From Rotaria socialis (taxonomy: Eukaryota; Rotifera; Eurotatoria; Philodinida; Philodinidae): a stretch of DNA of 64,000 nt. The stretch covers positions 174,961-238,960 of the forward strand of contig CAJNYU010003062.1 of the NCBI GenBank assembly GCA_905331475.1, in the 5' to 3' direction. Of the stretch, positions 12,301-25,354 are shown piece after piece (positions within the stretch are counted from its first letter, which is position 1; the number at the start of each line of letters is the position of its first letter). The position numbers and the translations under genes are program-made. The notes beneath the pieces were generated by a model. It was not told where the DNA came from. It worked only from the letters and a program-made list of their open reading frames with translations, and made no database searches.

Positions 12301-15300
12301 AATTTGAAGCTGAAAAGTACTTCCGAGTAAGCTAATTCAAATAGCTGAGATTAACTTGAAATAGCTCAAAGTAACTTCAAGTTCAAAAGTCCGCCGTTTC
12401 CCTCTTGTTTACATGTCTGCATATTTGTTTTATTTTTCTTTTGACTTTAACCGAAACTAGTAATAGTCAGAATTGAAGTAGAAGAAAACAAAAAATTTCG
12501 ATACCGATATAAAAAGATTGAGCAGCAAAATAACAAGGAACAAAGCTGCACGCGCAACGTGAATATTTAGGCCTATGTGTAGGTGTATTTATGAATATGA
12601 GCGAGACACATGCTGCCAAGAGCTTCGTTTTATTTTTATTGTTGTTTGGTTGATTTTATTTCTATGAGATAAAGAGAGCAGCAACAGTAGCTGGCAAAAT
12701 GGCGGCGTATGGTTGATAAAGAGCTAAAGAGAGTATGATGCTCAGAGCAGATTAGTGAACCAGACAGAGCTTAAAGTTCGAAAGAAAAAGGGTAGAAAAA
12801 TGGCTGGTTGATAGGCTGTTGCTGCTCATTGTTGATTTTAATTTTAATTATCTATACGTGGCTTTTTTTACTAGCTGCTTCAGCGTGCAGATGGAGCAAT
12901 TATAAATATAAATATGGGTTGCCGTACTCGGCTGCGAGATAAACATTTACATATCCCACTTACCAGAAACTCTCTCAAAACTGTATAAAGAAGCGGATAT
13001 AAAAGAAATATAATGGGAGTGAACAACAAAATAATGTATAGATTCTTATATGAAAATACATACTTCAAGACGATCGGTACGTGCTGGCTTTTGTCCAGCG
13101 GCTTGTGCAGTTAATTGTGTCACCGGTTGAAAATATTGCGTACCATCTGAACTAAACATAGGAGTACCAGGTGTAGCTTGTTGTAATTGTTGTAAATGAG
13201 CTGCATGTAACGGAATGCTAAACGCTTGACCAGCTGGATTAAATACTAATGTTGATTGACCTGGACCATTGGGCCCAATATGATGATAAGATGGCTAATG
13301 AAAATAGAATAAACATATCATTTGAAATATTGTTATTAAAATATTTTTTCTTACAAGTGATCCAGGCTGTTGTAAAGGACTTTGAATGATAGCACCGTTG
13401 GGGTATGGCATATGTGTTGCCGTTTGTGGATAAATTGATTGATTCGCAGCAATATTCATAGCTAAAATGAAATCATAAAATTTAAAAGAAAGAAAAAACA
13501 AAAATTTATTCATTACCAATACTACGCAAAATAAGATTGTTGCGTCCGTTCTGGAGTAAAATGTCGCGTAAGTGTTGAGGCGGATGAAGATATTTACATG
13601 GTGGATTAGTACGATTGCATTTACCCTAGATCAATATAAAAAAGAGTCAAGTGAAATTTACTATTTAATAAACAATAGGAAATCAACGTAATAAAAAAGT
13701 GAAATGTATATATTCAATTTCTTTTTATTATTATTACTTCTAGTCAAGAGATATTCAAAAGATAAAAATAAAATCTATAGTTTATATGTGTACATAAGAT
13801 AAAATTTCCGAAAGGAAAATGAAGGAATTTTTCATCTTATTATTACTATAAACTATTAAAAACGGGTTTTTATTTCTAACTTACTTGATCGGAATGCATT
13901 TAAAGATTTCTTCCGTTTATTTTTCTTAATCTTGAATTCTCATACGTACTAGTAACAACGATAGTAGAGACAAATAGAAAGATAACCGGTCAAGTATGAA
14001 TACACCAAACATATGAATTGTAAAGTATACTCTATGTATCTTCTCTTCTTCATCTTTTTCTTTCTCTCTAAACTGATATGAGCCCCCGCATTGTCACTCT
14101 TCTTTCTTCTTCTTCTGCTTCTTCTCTTCTTCTCTATCTTGACTGTTCGTTTTAGTACGGGTATACATCATAGTAAAATGAGACATGAAAAGTATGAACG
14201 ATGATTTAAAAAAAACGAAAAAGATCATTTCTTCGTTCTGCATATATTTTCTATCTTACTTATGCTATGGGTCGTGTTGAATGCTACACGTACTCAACGA
14301 ATCTTCAGACAGAACAGTTCATGTGAAAGATAAACAAAATAAACAAGAAAATGATCGGCCTCTGTCTTTATGATTTTAATCAATTTGATAAGTAATGTGT
14401 AACTTGATAGATGTCCTTAGTCGAAACATAGGCAGCTTTTTAAAAGACTATTAGGCCACTACAGAAAATATTACACATATATTTTATGTTTCTAAATTTA
14501 GAATACATTTTAAACTTGATCGTAGAAGTAATTTCACATTATGAAACAAATTAAAAACTCGGTTTTTTCTTTTCTAATGAGTTTTTTTCTTTCCTTTTAA
14601 CTATGGTAAAAATCGTGTTCTAAGTGTTTCTACAAAGGCAAAAAATGTAATCATATAACTTTCGCAATGACCTATTTGTATATAGAAATATTTTGCTGAT
14701 AAATAATCTTTGTAGGATAAAATAAAAAGTGTTTATTTTCAAAAATCTCAAGTTACATTTACATCAAAATATTTATAACTTTAGGCCATAAACAATGACT
14801 ATATGTTCTATAATACTTTTCTTGTCCGATAACCAATAAAAAACTAAGCAATTCGAAGAACACTCATTGATGATAATCATAAGTACTATTATGAAATAAA
14901 GCTTTTTTCTTTCTCGAAATATCTATGTCTCATAAGCACTCTTTTGAGTACAAGCAGTTGGCAGAAAGAAACCATCTACGATACTGTCCATATTATGAAC
15001 TACAAACCTTGAGTGAATCAAAACAGGCGATCACTTTGCCACTATTAACTTCAACATGTGTTGGTGGGTGGGCAAATTTACATTCTTGTTCGGACCGGGT
15101 ACATTTTCCACGTTGATATTCACGGCATACTTCAAGTGTAAGCCAACGCGAGTCTTTTACGTTGGCTATTGATGCTATTAATGGCATACTAGCTGCTGCT
15201 TGAGCTGCTGCAGCAGCGGCTGCAGCTGCTTGTACTTGTGCGGCTGTTGTTGGAGATCCTCCAGTTGATGATGACGATGAACCTGGTAAGGATGTAACAT

Positions 15301-15382
15301 ACTGTTGATGATGCATACTGTTCTGCGACGAATGATGAGCGCCGTGTGGATCGGTAGGCGTTGCTGTAAAACTGAAAGACAT
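8116..15382 (-). CDS. MBNL: Muscleblind-like CCCH zinc-finger splicing regulator
   Basis: RNA-binding alternative-splicing factor of the muscleblind family. Inferred minus-strand exons: 15382-15008, 13625-13517, 13461-13355, 13294-13064, 11300-10908, 10749-10597, 10564-10484, 9948-9847, 9431-9146, 9032-8971, 8461-8377, 8147-8116. They join in frame to 671 aa. ATG 15382 is used; the open frame continues two codons further upstream to a TTG. Finger 1 begins at about residue 86 ([20 protein letters not shown] upstream). Finger 2 is split across exons 1/2 (CFDSLK|GKC...CKYLHPP). Fingers 3 and 4 are both in exon 5 ([10 protein letters not shown]...; CVDYVKGKC...[10 protein letters not shown]). KKRPLE in exon 8 resembles the family's KRPALE nuclear signal. 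Exon 9 has a long polyQ tract. Exons 4-8 are all multiples of three, so in-frame skipping is possible. The last three exons, with a fifth CCCH finger, are less certain. Confidence 0.88.
9312..9381 (-). repeat. Polyglutamine-coding triplet repeat in muscleblind exon 9
   Basis: A run of TTG/CTG triplets on the plus strand reads as CAA/CAG on the coding (minus) strand, giving an uninterrupted glutamine tract of about 20 residues. It is followed by an Ala-rich stretch. The CAA/CAG mixture is typical of a fairly stable coding repeat. Confidence 0.85.
12174..12415. mobile_element. hAT-like MITE with 8-bp target duplication, in muscleblind intron
   Basis: A 226-bp element (12182-12407) has a perfect 18-bp terminal inverted repeat, CAAGAGGGAAACGGCGGA at 12182-12199 and its complement at 12390-12407. 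It is flanked by an exact 8-bp direct repeat TTTACATG (12174-12181 and 12408-12415). An 8-bp TSD is the hallmark of hAT transposons. The interior is made of degenerate AAGTA/CTTGAA words and has no coding capacity. It sits in the intron between muscleblind exons 4 and 5. Perfect ends and TSD suggest a fairly recent insertion. Confidence 0.88.
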
Positions 15383-17556
15383 TGACAAGGCTCACTGTTT
15401 GTCGGATTTATAGCACTGTTTTTTGTTTATGTGTTTGTGTGTTTGTGTGTATGTATATAATATATTGTCAAGACTTCATTGCATATAAACAAATATATTA
15501 TGAAAATAGTTTAATCTAATGTCGTTTAACATCTAGAATAGATTTATACATAGATAGATCGATGCATGTATGCTATTAAAAAGAAAAAAATTGAAGAACA
15601 AAATAGTAATGTCATGACATACTCTATTAACAATTCCACAGTGTAGGCATATATGTGCATGAATATGTATATATATATATATATATATATGCATAGTGGA
15701 ATAGCAAAGCAATGAAAGATGCTGAAAGTAATTGACATTTTATAGTCTATTAAGTGTTTCGAAGAACAAAAACAAACTCAAGCAGAGAAATATATTGGAA
15801 AAAGGGTGGCAAAAAAGCAATTCAAGAATAATAGTGTAATTTGATCAATATCGGTGGTTGTTTCCATCATGAATTTGATGATGGCGATAGGAACAGTGTT
15901 ATTATTATTATTATTGTTGTTGTTGTTGTTGTTGTTATGATGGGAAAAGAATAGACAAGAAAAATTGCCCATCATATAATGAATAATTATCAGATAAATA
16001 CGATCTTCAAAACAGCATCAATAGCACGAAGAAACAAAGTTCTTAATTTTCTCTTTCATATACTATTTACTTTTCTTTTTCTTCTGTCATTGATTCTTTG
16101 TTGTCGTTCTTTCTCTTTTTTTTGCTACTTTACTTGGCATATCCCTCGTTCGTTTCTTTCTTTTAAAGCCCTGTTACTTACGTTAGTATACATTTTATTG
16201 ACGCATGGCGCAATCTAAATCATGCATTTACACTCTACTCTTGAACACAAGCATACATTTTACCTATGCTAAGATCTCAACATATTTTTTTTCTTTCTAA
16301 ATATGTCTCTCGAGTAAATAAGTATGATATAAATAATGATTATTTTAGTATAAATATAGAACTTGCCTTTTCGTCTGTAACGGACAAAAGAAGAGTGTTG
16401 TCTCATGCACAAGGTTGATATAAATCGCTATGTTGTTTTAGGTTTCTAATGGTATGTAAACGCATCTATGACTACAGGCGGGCGATGAAATGTACAGATA
16501 GGACTCTTAATGAAGGTTTTTCTTATATTGCATAAGCGGTAATTGAAGTAAGAGGGACTCGTAAGCAAGCACGTATACAGACAGTAATCGGATCCGATTG
16601 TGATAAAAGTGCTCGAACAAGGACTTCCACTTGTTATACAAAGAAAACGAAAGAAACACAGCAGGAGTAGCTTAAGTAAATATATTGAAATAGCGATGAT
16701 TCATAAATTTAACGCAACAAAAATACGAAAGCCAGTTAATATCGATCAGAGATCATCGACACGCAAACTGCTCAACGTAAGCAACAAGGACTCCTTTGCT
16801 TATTTTTATTCTTCTCCTTCTTTTTTTTTATTCATTTCATCGGCATGAGATGAAGAGAAGAAAAAGAAGAAGAGAAAAGACGAGCACAACTATTCACACT
16901 CATGTGTCAAATACAGCTCTACTTGCAATAACACAAAAAGAAGAGAAGGGAAAGAACAGCATTGTCGACGCCCCAAGTTCCTCCCTACCAACGTAACACC
17001 ATTGCATTGTATATATGTGTAAGAGAACTGCCATCATTTTTTTTCAGTTTCCTTCGCAATTGATATTCGTTCGTGTACTTTTCTTTTTTTTTCTTTTCTC
17101 GTTTCTCATCGGTAAAATAACGTCAAAATGTTAAAATTATTCTATGTTCGATCATGACAAACACACATGCATATATATATATATATATATATACAAACTA
17201 GTAGATGGATTAATAAGAAAAAGCAAAAAATGGAAAACAACATAAGATATGTGTTATTACTAATAGGATCTGTATGCATTCTTGACATTCAATAAATCGG
17301 TTCATTGAGCAATGTTTTATTTAATATTGGTTTTCTTTTCTTTCATTTAAACTCTGTTTATACTACAGTTATTATTCTTTTATGTTATTGCCTAAAACTT
17401 GATGGACGGAATAGATATAGAAAGACAGATAACTAATGAACAAAGACGTGCGATGAAACATAAACCACGACAGTGAGGCAAGCGCAAGGTTATACGACAG
17501 ACGTCTATGGAGCAAAAAGAACTGGATAAATTCTCTGTGCGGACTTTCCTCAATTA

Positions 17557-17595
<39 letters not shown>

Positions 17596-20500
17596 GCTGA
17601 CGTGCATATATACGATGAAAGAACGCTAATTTTATAAATTCGTTTATGTCAAAAAATCTCAACTAATCCATCTGATAAAGGAAATTAGATTAAATAATAA
17701 ATAAATAAAATTGAATGTTTTTTCTTAGCCGAAGAAAAAAAGAAACTTACCTCGTGAGCTAACAGGAAAAAATTTACTTCGTATGGTTTGAACAACTGTC
17801 AATAATTGTTATTCCACATGTTTATGTGCGTGTTTTTTATCTATTGCTCAGTGCTTGCACGAACAACAAATGCGTATGTGGTGTTTTTTCTTCCCCTTCC
17901 TTTTTTTTTATACTGCCTCAAAGATATTCTTACACTTACTCTTATATTTGCATTTTGCTCGATGGTTTTACTCATCGACGACACAAAACGAATACACACA
18001 CGCACGCACAAAAAAAAGAAGAAAAACGTGCATCGGTAATATTTATATATATATATACATCTATACAAGCAATAGCATCCGAAGGTTTTTCGCGTTCTTA
18101 CCTGTCGAAATCTGTCTGTATACGTCGATCTTTTTTAGAAGACGCCCGTAGACGGATACTTCCTTTTAGTGCCAAAATTTGTCTTTGTCCTCTCGACTTG
18201 TACAAGTCGTAGGCCGACGGATGACATGGCGGCAACAGTGGCTCGATGCCATTTTTGATGAAATAACTTTTTTTTTTCTCTCATTCTCTTCTTCTTCTTC
18301 GTTTTCTATTATTACGACTCTACTTCTGCTGCTGCTGCTGACAACAACATACACACATACACGCAAAGGCAACAAGCGAGCACATAAAAAAATGGGATTC
18401 TCTTTTTTTTTTCTTTTTCTTCTTTTTCTCTGTTCTATTGCTCTATGTATGGTGCTGTGTCTGCCGCTGAGCCGTTGATGCAGCTGTTTTTTAGAGAACG
18501 ACAGAACGATAAGGAGAAGGCAAAGAGAAAGAAATGCATTGGTTTCGGTTCTTGCGCCTTTGCAAGCAACAATCTATAGATTTGCTATTTATTATCGATC
18601 ATTACTCTCTTCTCTTCTCTTCTCTGTCTGTCTGTCGCTCTCTCTCTTTCTTTTTTGTCAACAGCGCTTATATGCACACGCACCCTTATTCGCTTATAGT
18701 TGTCATTGCGCCATGTTTCGCGAATGTAGGCATACATGTACAAATGAAGCGAATGATGATAGTAGTGCCATTATATATAAAAGAGAAATGTCTTAAAGCT
18801 CCATTGACATGTATTTATATAGGGAAGAAAAAGGAAGAAATGAACTCGCACACTTACTTATAGATCCGAACTGCCGGATATCGAATTGTGATGAAATTTT
18901 GTCGAAATGTTGTAACAAATGTATAAAATACGGGTGAAGGTCATCAAATTGTTTGATAATGTGAAGAGAAGAAGAAGAAAAAAAAACCGAGATGTCGAAG
19001 CTTTAAAGAGAAACTAATCTCTTGTCAAATATCAACAACGACAAGTAGAGAAGTAAGAGAGAAAAAAAGCCAGAAAACTGACTAGAGTTGAAACCTCATA
19101 TTGAAAAGTGAAAAAAAAGAAGAGAATGATTGAGTCATCCATAGACATCTATCTTGAAGTAATAATCTATGGCGTGCATTTTATTGACACGATACTAACG
19201 GTGATTTAGTTTCAAACAGATCCGATTTCTTTATATCCTATCACACTTTTATATATTTATATATATATATATATATATGAGTATATTCAGCATTCAATCT
19301 TACTATTTTAAATCGATATATAAATCAGAAAGAGAAGAAAATAAAAAAATGTAGACCGTCTCTACTTTTCTTTGTTAAATATTATCAAAGAGAAAATGAA
19401 TAATACTTATAGGTTTTGCTCGTGACTTTTGATGTATTGATAAGTGTCTTTGTTGTATGCTCAACTCAACGTCGAATTCTATTTGTTCTCGTAATAAATT
19501 CTGCTTTTTATCATTACAATATTTCTTCTTTTTGACTGTCTCTCTCTCTCTCTCTCTCTCCCTTTGTCTATCTATTTCTTTCTTCATTCCATCAATTCTA
19601 CTAGTAACATTACCACAACTAACTACCGTGAGTGAGTCTGATTAAAGTGATACTTCTTCTCTCTTTCTCTCTGGCGATGGAAACATATTTGCATAGGAGA
19701 GGACGAACGAGAGCACAAGAAAATTCTTTTTACAGGCTCGTGAGAATGCACCGGCGCAGTGGGAAAAGGGAGAGAAAATAAAAATGCTACGCCGACTGTG
19801 TCGGCCTTTTTGCTGTTTTTTTTTGAATCTCTCTAGGGATACCAACAATCAAACATTGCTATGCCCACTTTTTTCTTCCTGTTTCATTTTTTTCTCTATC
19901 GAGAAAGAGTCAGTATCGAAGAAGAATATGGAGAGCGCGAAAGGAAACAAAACGGTTTTTCAGAAGCAATCGCATACATATATAAATATACATTCTTTCG
20001 GACATAAAGAATAGACGTGCTATTATGTTACGAAAGCCCTCGAGAAGCTATTCATTTTTATTTAAATATTAAGATTCACTCGAGTATCATTCTGACCTGA
20101 GACAAATACGTTGATCAATGATTTTTGAGTACATGTGCGTATATGTATTATGAAGTTTTTGCACCTTGTTAACAACGGTCGATGTTATTACGCAAGTTCA
20201 ATCACCAAAAGAAAACGATAGGATGATGATAAGCGAAGATGAAGAAGAAGCAGAAGAAAAAGAATTTTTTCTTGTTCATTTTGTTCTTTCTTCTCATGCT
20301 TACTCGAAATATTGATATGTGCGAAAGACCTTCAATGTGAGATATAGAAAGGAAGTAAAACGGACAACCTTTTCTGACAGCACGTTCGATCTTTTCTCGC
20401 ACGCACGCGTATATATTCAGGATGTACGCTAAAACACTTTGAAAACAATACCTGGTGAATGTTTGTATGAATTGTTTAGCAAATTTTTCTGCTTTCTTGA

Positions 20501-20707
20501 TTCTATTAGAATATATAATACCAAGAAGAAGAAGACAAAAAAAATGTATCAAAGCCTACAATAGGAAAGTGAACAAAGAAGAAGAAGAAGACGAAGAAGA
20601 AGAAGAAGAAAAAGATGGGCCAAATAAAGAAAACAAAAAAGAAAAATTGTAAAAAAAAGCAACACATCAAGATGAGAAAACAGAGTTGATTTTTTGGTTG
20701 ATTTCTT
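15383..20707. other. Muscleblind upstream region, no gene supported
   Basis: 5.3 kb without a recognisable coding exon. It probably holds the muscleblind promoter and 5'UTR exons, but none can be placed. It is rich in microsatellites: (TA)n near 15667-15690, (TTA/TTG)n at 15901-15936, (AT)n at 17171-17192, 17561-17589 and 19255-19278, (TC)n at 19541-19561, and GAA-rich DNA at 20576-20615. The many 60-130-aa ORFs here (for example 17806-18863) are low-complexity Phe/Ser/Tyr translations without start context or splice structure. Confidence 0.5.
17561..17589. repeat. (AT)n microsatellite
   Basis: Uninterrupted AT dinucleotide run of about 14 units in the muscleblind upstream region; one of several such runs there. 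Confidence 0.9.
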
Positions 20708-23700
20708 TTAATTTGATTTCGTCTTTTCTGGTTCTTGCTTATTCGTGGATGATTTTGTACTTGCGCCATTTAATGTTAATGCAAGTATTACTGATACAAC
20801 CGGTACAAAAAAGTACCATGTTTTATAGAAGTACCAAACTTTTTGAATTTCCATGAGAGAAAATGGTGTAACAGCAAAGTTTAACGCTAATTGAGCACCA
20901 AACCACGTTATACATGCGTAGACAATCTTCAATACTTGATTCTTTTGAAAATAGGGACGGATCGTACGACGAATACCACGGCCGGCATACGTTTCAAATG
21001 CAGCCAAAACAAAGCATACGTAATAGCCAGGATAGAAACCATGCTAGAATATATCATTAACATTTAAAAAAATGTATCAAATATCAAATCCTATGTAATT
21101 ATTAGCTTTATTCGATATATGTACGAAAGAAAGTAAAAACATATTATTGTCTATATTCGAAGGTTCGACCTCGCGTTGTTTTCGAATACACAGTTTTTAA
21201 TCCCTACGGAGATTATTCATACAATGATAGGTGTAAAAAAATAAACTTAAAGTTTAACTTGATAATTGTTTATAAGGACACAAGCTATTTTCTCTTGTTC
21301 ATTTATTTCCTATAATAGTTGATGTCTACATGAAACTGTTTTTTCAATTGTATTGATACTTATAATATTATCCAAACAGAAGAAACAAGAAGAAGAAGAA
21401 ATAGGAAACACTTTATTATCAAATGAGATAGCTATTACATATACTAAAGATGAATGGAATTTTGATGATTTTCTAAGAGCCTCTCGGTCACCAGTAACTT
21501 TTAAGTTTGTACCGGAAGAATCCTATGTTGTGAATATAGTAATCATACGAGCATGCCTGTGATTATAACAATCACGATCATTTTCGACACAGTTTGCATA
21601 GGGAAATTTTCTTTTTCCTACATGTTTTTGATTTAATTATATTTAATTTTGTCGTGTTGAAACAAGGTATTCCATGTTCTGGATGTATGTCATGCGAGAG
21701 TAATAAAATAAGCACTTTTTGAAATATGATCTTCTAAATGTTACTTGATTGTAAGATTTTAAAGTTCTCATGAGATCAATATTTTGCTTTATTTCAGATT
21801 GTTTCTAGTCTATTGAGATCAAAAGAAAAATGAATCTTATCGTTATTCCTCTTGAGATGGTGTCTAACTTTGATTTATATACTTATAGATAGAAAATTAA
21901 ATATTCAAACAATGTCAAATTAATTTCTCTTACCCAAAGAGCAGAAAGCACAAAGACACTTAATGTTCGGCCTTTAGTCATTCGATCATAGCAAATACGT
22001 CGAAGCCAAAGAACCGTTTCTAAATATAGAGCGAAAAAATTCCTAGAAGAATGTTTTCCTTTTCTCTTCGATTTATTCTTACGCATATTCCATAAGTCTA
22101 GAATAGCTTTTAAACTTGTCGCTGTTTCTAATTGGAATGGTTTAATATTAGTTAAAAGATTCCATTTTGGCCGTCCTTTGTCATCAACACCATTCAAACC
22201 AAGACCACCGGCATTATTAATAGCTTCCGCTAGAATAAATGCAAAGTAATATCTAAAACGGATTCATTCAGAACTATCCCAGAAAAATCTCATTGACATT
22301 TACTTGGCTCGAGTACAAAATGTTGAAAATAGTAAATATTGTATTCGTTTGAAAAGTGGAGAATTAACCATTTCTTTACTTATATTATATTCAATTGTAA
22401 AGTATGGCGTATAAAACAGAAGTATATAACCCCAAAGAGCGCATTGAGCAAGTTTAGTACATACTGGCCAAAATGTTGATGGCTGTACTATTTCAGGGCG
22501 ATATTCATCCGTTGTATCTGATGTTTCTGTGTTCTCGGCACGACTTGTGGGAATAACAAGTAAATTTCTTCCTTCGATATAATCAAGATAATCTTTATAG
22601 AAACACAATGGGCCAACACAGATACCATGAAAATAAAAAACATAACTTAAAAATTCAATTGGATGTGGAATATCAGTAATTTTTTGCTTTTCTTGATCGG
22701 CATTCAATGGTGGGAAATCCTTATCGTCGTCAGGTCGGCGACGTTTAGCACGTTGCTGAGAACGATAACCATCATAAAATGCAAATGCGAGCGCAGTTAG
22801 TTTTTGAGTATTTATCATCAATGGTCCACTTATATCAAGTGTATAGTTTCCATAATCATATATTAACCGATGAATATGAACTTAATAAAGGTACACATTT
22901 TGATTGTTTCTTTATGGAAAACACAATCATTACTTACTGGCACTCATATATATCATGCAAAAGACAAAAATAACTTTGAAGGAATGTTTTGGCGGTATAA
23001 TACAAAGCATTAAATACGAAACACATGATTGTACAATTAAATGCCAAATTTGAGAGCCAAAACAAAATTGACCTAGTGCAATACCCAAAAGACTTGCTAA
23101 AAAAAAGAAATATGCTTTAATACACATATACAGCCGAATTTTTTTCATAATATGTCATCATCATGTAAGAATATATTGTGTTAGCATAAGCGCACTAAAT
23201 CAAAGTCAACTCGTCATAATTTGTAATCGCTGAGCGGTTATATTGTTGATTACATACCTAATTAGTACTGTGTCTTCAAAAATCTCTACTACCAGTCATT
23301 TTATGACCCTGGATATGTCACTAACGGCTATTTGTTTAAGATTACCCATCCAAAGGCATGTTGATTAAATTGTGACATACTTCATGTCTTCGTAGCTCGT
23401 CTGTGATTAGGTGAAAGATTGATGCATTTAGCGGAAGAACTTTTTGTCGGGTTTGTCTTCTATCTGTAGCTATAATTATCTATTGTTGTAAGGAATATAT
23501 TAGACTAATAAATCGACTTCTAGACAAATATTCTACATTACAAAGTAGCCGAAGGAAAGACTTAGTCTTCCTTCCTTTCTTCGTAATGAAGGTTGCAATT
23601 CTCGTTAATTGCAAGGAACCGGTGACGAACATTTCTGGACCTTATCCTATTCTAATTATTTGCTTCATATTATGTAAATTGCCAACTGACCATTTCCGAT

Positions 23701-23977
23701 CGATTATTAATAGTACATGAATGATCGGGTCTCTTTTTATTTCAGTAACAACAAATAAAATGAAATAAACTATCTTACCAATGAGATGTCTCTTAATTAA
23801 ATTGTTGGGCTTAGGTGGTAAATAACGTCGAAAACATATAGCAAAAATGAATGCCAATATTTCAGCGATAAGGAAATTGAATTGATCCAGTCCTAGACCA
23901 GTTCGTTTGGCAGCAAAACTAAATATATGTGAGCCCCTATATGTTGAGCGCATCGCATCGCCGATGGGTTGATCCAT
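20708..23977 (-). CDS. MBOAT1/2-type lysophospholipid acyltransferase
   Basis: Multi-pass ER membrane O-acyltransferase that reacylates lysophospholipids (Lands cycle). Six inferred exons: 23977-23779, 23096-22938, 22880-22304, 22252-22083, 22019-21934, 21043-20708, giving 508 aa, close to the usual MBOAT1/2 length. The series YGNYTLDISGPLMINTQKLT, KYYFAFILAEAINNAGG, NIKPFQLETATS, LDLWN, TVLWLRRICYDR and LSALWHGFYPGYY follows MBOAT1/2 order. The conserved Asn (LWN) and the likely catalytic His (ALWHG, formed across the exon 5/6 junction) are present. Hydrophobic segments run from residue ~28 to the C-terminus, which ends in a polar Lys/Glu/Ser tail. A charged stretch (KRRRPDDDK) lies in a cytosolic loop. 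The exon 4/5 intron has to be removed to restore LWN..TVLW. It could instead be named nessy or LPEAT1; substrate preference cannot be read from sequence. Confidence 0.9.
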
Positions 23978-24046
23978 AATAATTATGGTTATTTTTTGTA
24001 TTCGTTTTGGGTCGGTTTAGAATAGCGAAGTTCTTCTAAAAATTAG

Positions 24047-24805
24047 TTCAAATTTTTTAAATTTAAATCGGAGCAAGCTCTCAATCAAAATCACCGCAGG
24101 CGAAATCTCTCATACGTTTTCAACGAAGCAGCAATCGTTCGGGCAGCATTTCACCAAACAAACTTTACGATGACAGAAGAAGCGAGAGCGATTAAAAAAA
24201 TCATTACAAACAATAGACAGCTCGGTGGATGAATTTTACCGTTAGAATAATCACAAGGGAAAATACAAATAGCTTGAAGCAACATACGACAATCAATCGC
24301 ATGTTTCGGCCTTGAAAAATAATGAATTCCATTATTATTTCTGGCGGTTTACATACTTCATGTAAAGAAAAAGAAAAATATTTGTTATGATATTCACACT
24401 CCTGATAGAGTGGAAAGAATGAATACGATAGTTTAGAATGCTTCTAGATTGTTTATTTATTTGTCTAGTCACCTGATTGTGATGATTAACAAACGAGTAG
24501 CATACGAGTTATATATTCATAGTACTGGTAATCAATTAAGTACAATTTAATCCATGGATCTGATGGACTCTCGTAAATCAATCTCATATGCTAGGTCTGA
24601 ATCAAAATTGTTATTTAGAGAAAACTTTTTCACATTAGTATAGAAAAAAGTGTTTTTCTGTTATCAAGGGTAACTCATTAGCCTCAATGTTTGTCAATTG
24701 ATTTAGTGTGCCCAACGTGACTGCATCGTTGAAAACGTATGAGAGATTTCGCCTGCGGTGATTTTGATTGAGAGCTTGCTCCGATTTAAATTTAAAAAAT
24801 TTGAA
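24047..24805. repeat. 80-bp perfect inverted repeats flanking ~600 bp, next to a sequence gap
   Basis: 24047-24126 and 24726-24805 are perfect reverse complements. Beyond 80 bp inwards the similarity decays but is still visible. The right arm ends exactly at the single N (24806) and a poly-C run (24807-24822), so the right boundary and any target duplication are lost. The arm can be read as coding (SEQALNQNHRRRNLSYVFN) from both copies with diverging continuations. It is either a small inverted-repeat transposon or an assembly-duplicated segment. Confidence 0.7.
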
Positions 24806-24822
24806 NCCCCCCCCCCCCCCCC
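24806..24822. other. Assembly artefact: N plus poly-C run
   Basis: One N followed by 16 C residues in an AT-rich genome, directly at the end of an inverted repeat. This looks like a collapsed gap or a gap-filling artefact. Confidence 0.8.
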
Positions 24823-25063
24823 CTATACCTATGAAGATCAATCATTTTTCTTACTCATTTAAAGAAAATAAAAACATAAAACAAGAATGATTTTAATAAC
24901 AACAATAATCAGCGTTTATTCTCTTTTCACAAATACAACGAAGAAGAAGAAGAAGAAGAAAAGAAAACAGTCAAGAATGCATAAAAATGACTATACACAC
25001 TCACGAATAAACTTTTCTTTCTCTTTTGTTTTTTTGCTATTCATTCATTTCATCTTGTGCTTC

Positions 25064-25354
25064 TTAACTATGTGTTGCAGTTGGTTGTATTTGTTGAATT
25101 AAACTGATGTTATCACCTTTAAGTAAAATTCTGCCAATTTTCTTTCGAGTATCTTTCTTTAACAAGATTTCCTCGGCATCATCCAAAACGAGATTCATAT
25201 ATTCGTCGAAACCTATTATATAGCCTTCGATACGTGTTGTTGTTTGTTCATATAACCAAACTTGTATACGTGATCGGTTTTGTAAATAGCGAAAGATCAA
25301 GTTAATGGGTTGAACCATAACTTTTTGAACTTTCACTGGTTGACGTGCTGCCAT
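25064..25354 (-). CDS. SNRPE: Small nuclear ribonucleoprotein E (SmE)
   Basis: Core Sm protein of spliceosomal U1, U2, U4 and U5 snRNPs. It is a single coding exon of 96 aa, against about 92 in vertebrates. The frame shows the characteristic SmE N-terminus ([18 protein letters not shown]). Sm motif 1 follows (RIQVWLYEQ ... [19 protein letters not shown]) and then Sm motif 2 ([16 protein letters not shown]). The short C-terminal tail ([10 protein letters not shown]) is slightly longer than usual. ATG 25354 lies 15 nt after a pyrimidine-rich CAG on the coding strand, with no obvious upstream coding exon. That site may receive a 5'UTR exon or a trans-spliced leader. Confidence 0.96.
   Translation of the reverse strand: MAARQPVKVQKVMVQPINLIFRYLQNRSRIQVWLYEQTTTRIEGYIIGFDEYMNLVLDDAEEILLKKDTRKKIGRILLKGDNISLIQQIQPTATHS

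Noticed and set aside
17806-18863. Cluster of ORFs of 69-128 codons upstream of muscleblind
   Set aside because: Overlapping in several frames, Phe/Ser/Tyr/Leu-rich, microsatellite-based, with no splice structure or family resemblance.
20455-20652. Lys/Glu-rich ORF
   Set aside because: Translation of a GAA/AAG purine tract, so not a convincing acidic protein.
21140-21190. tRNA-like GGTTCGACC box
   Set aside because: No matching A box or acceptor stem nearby.
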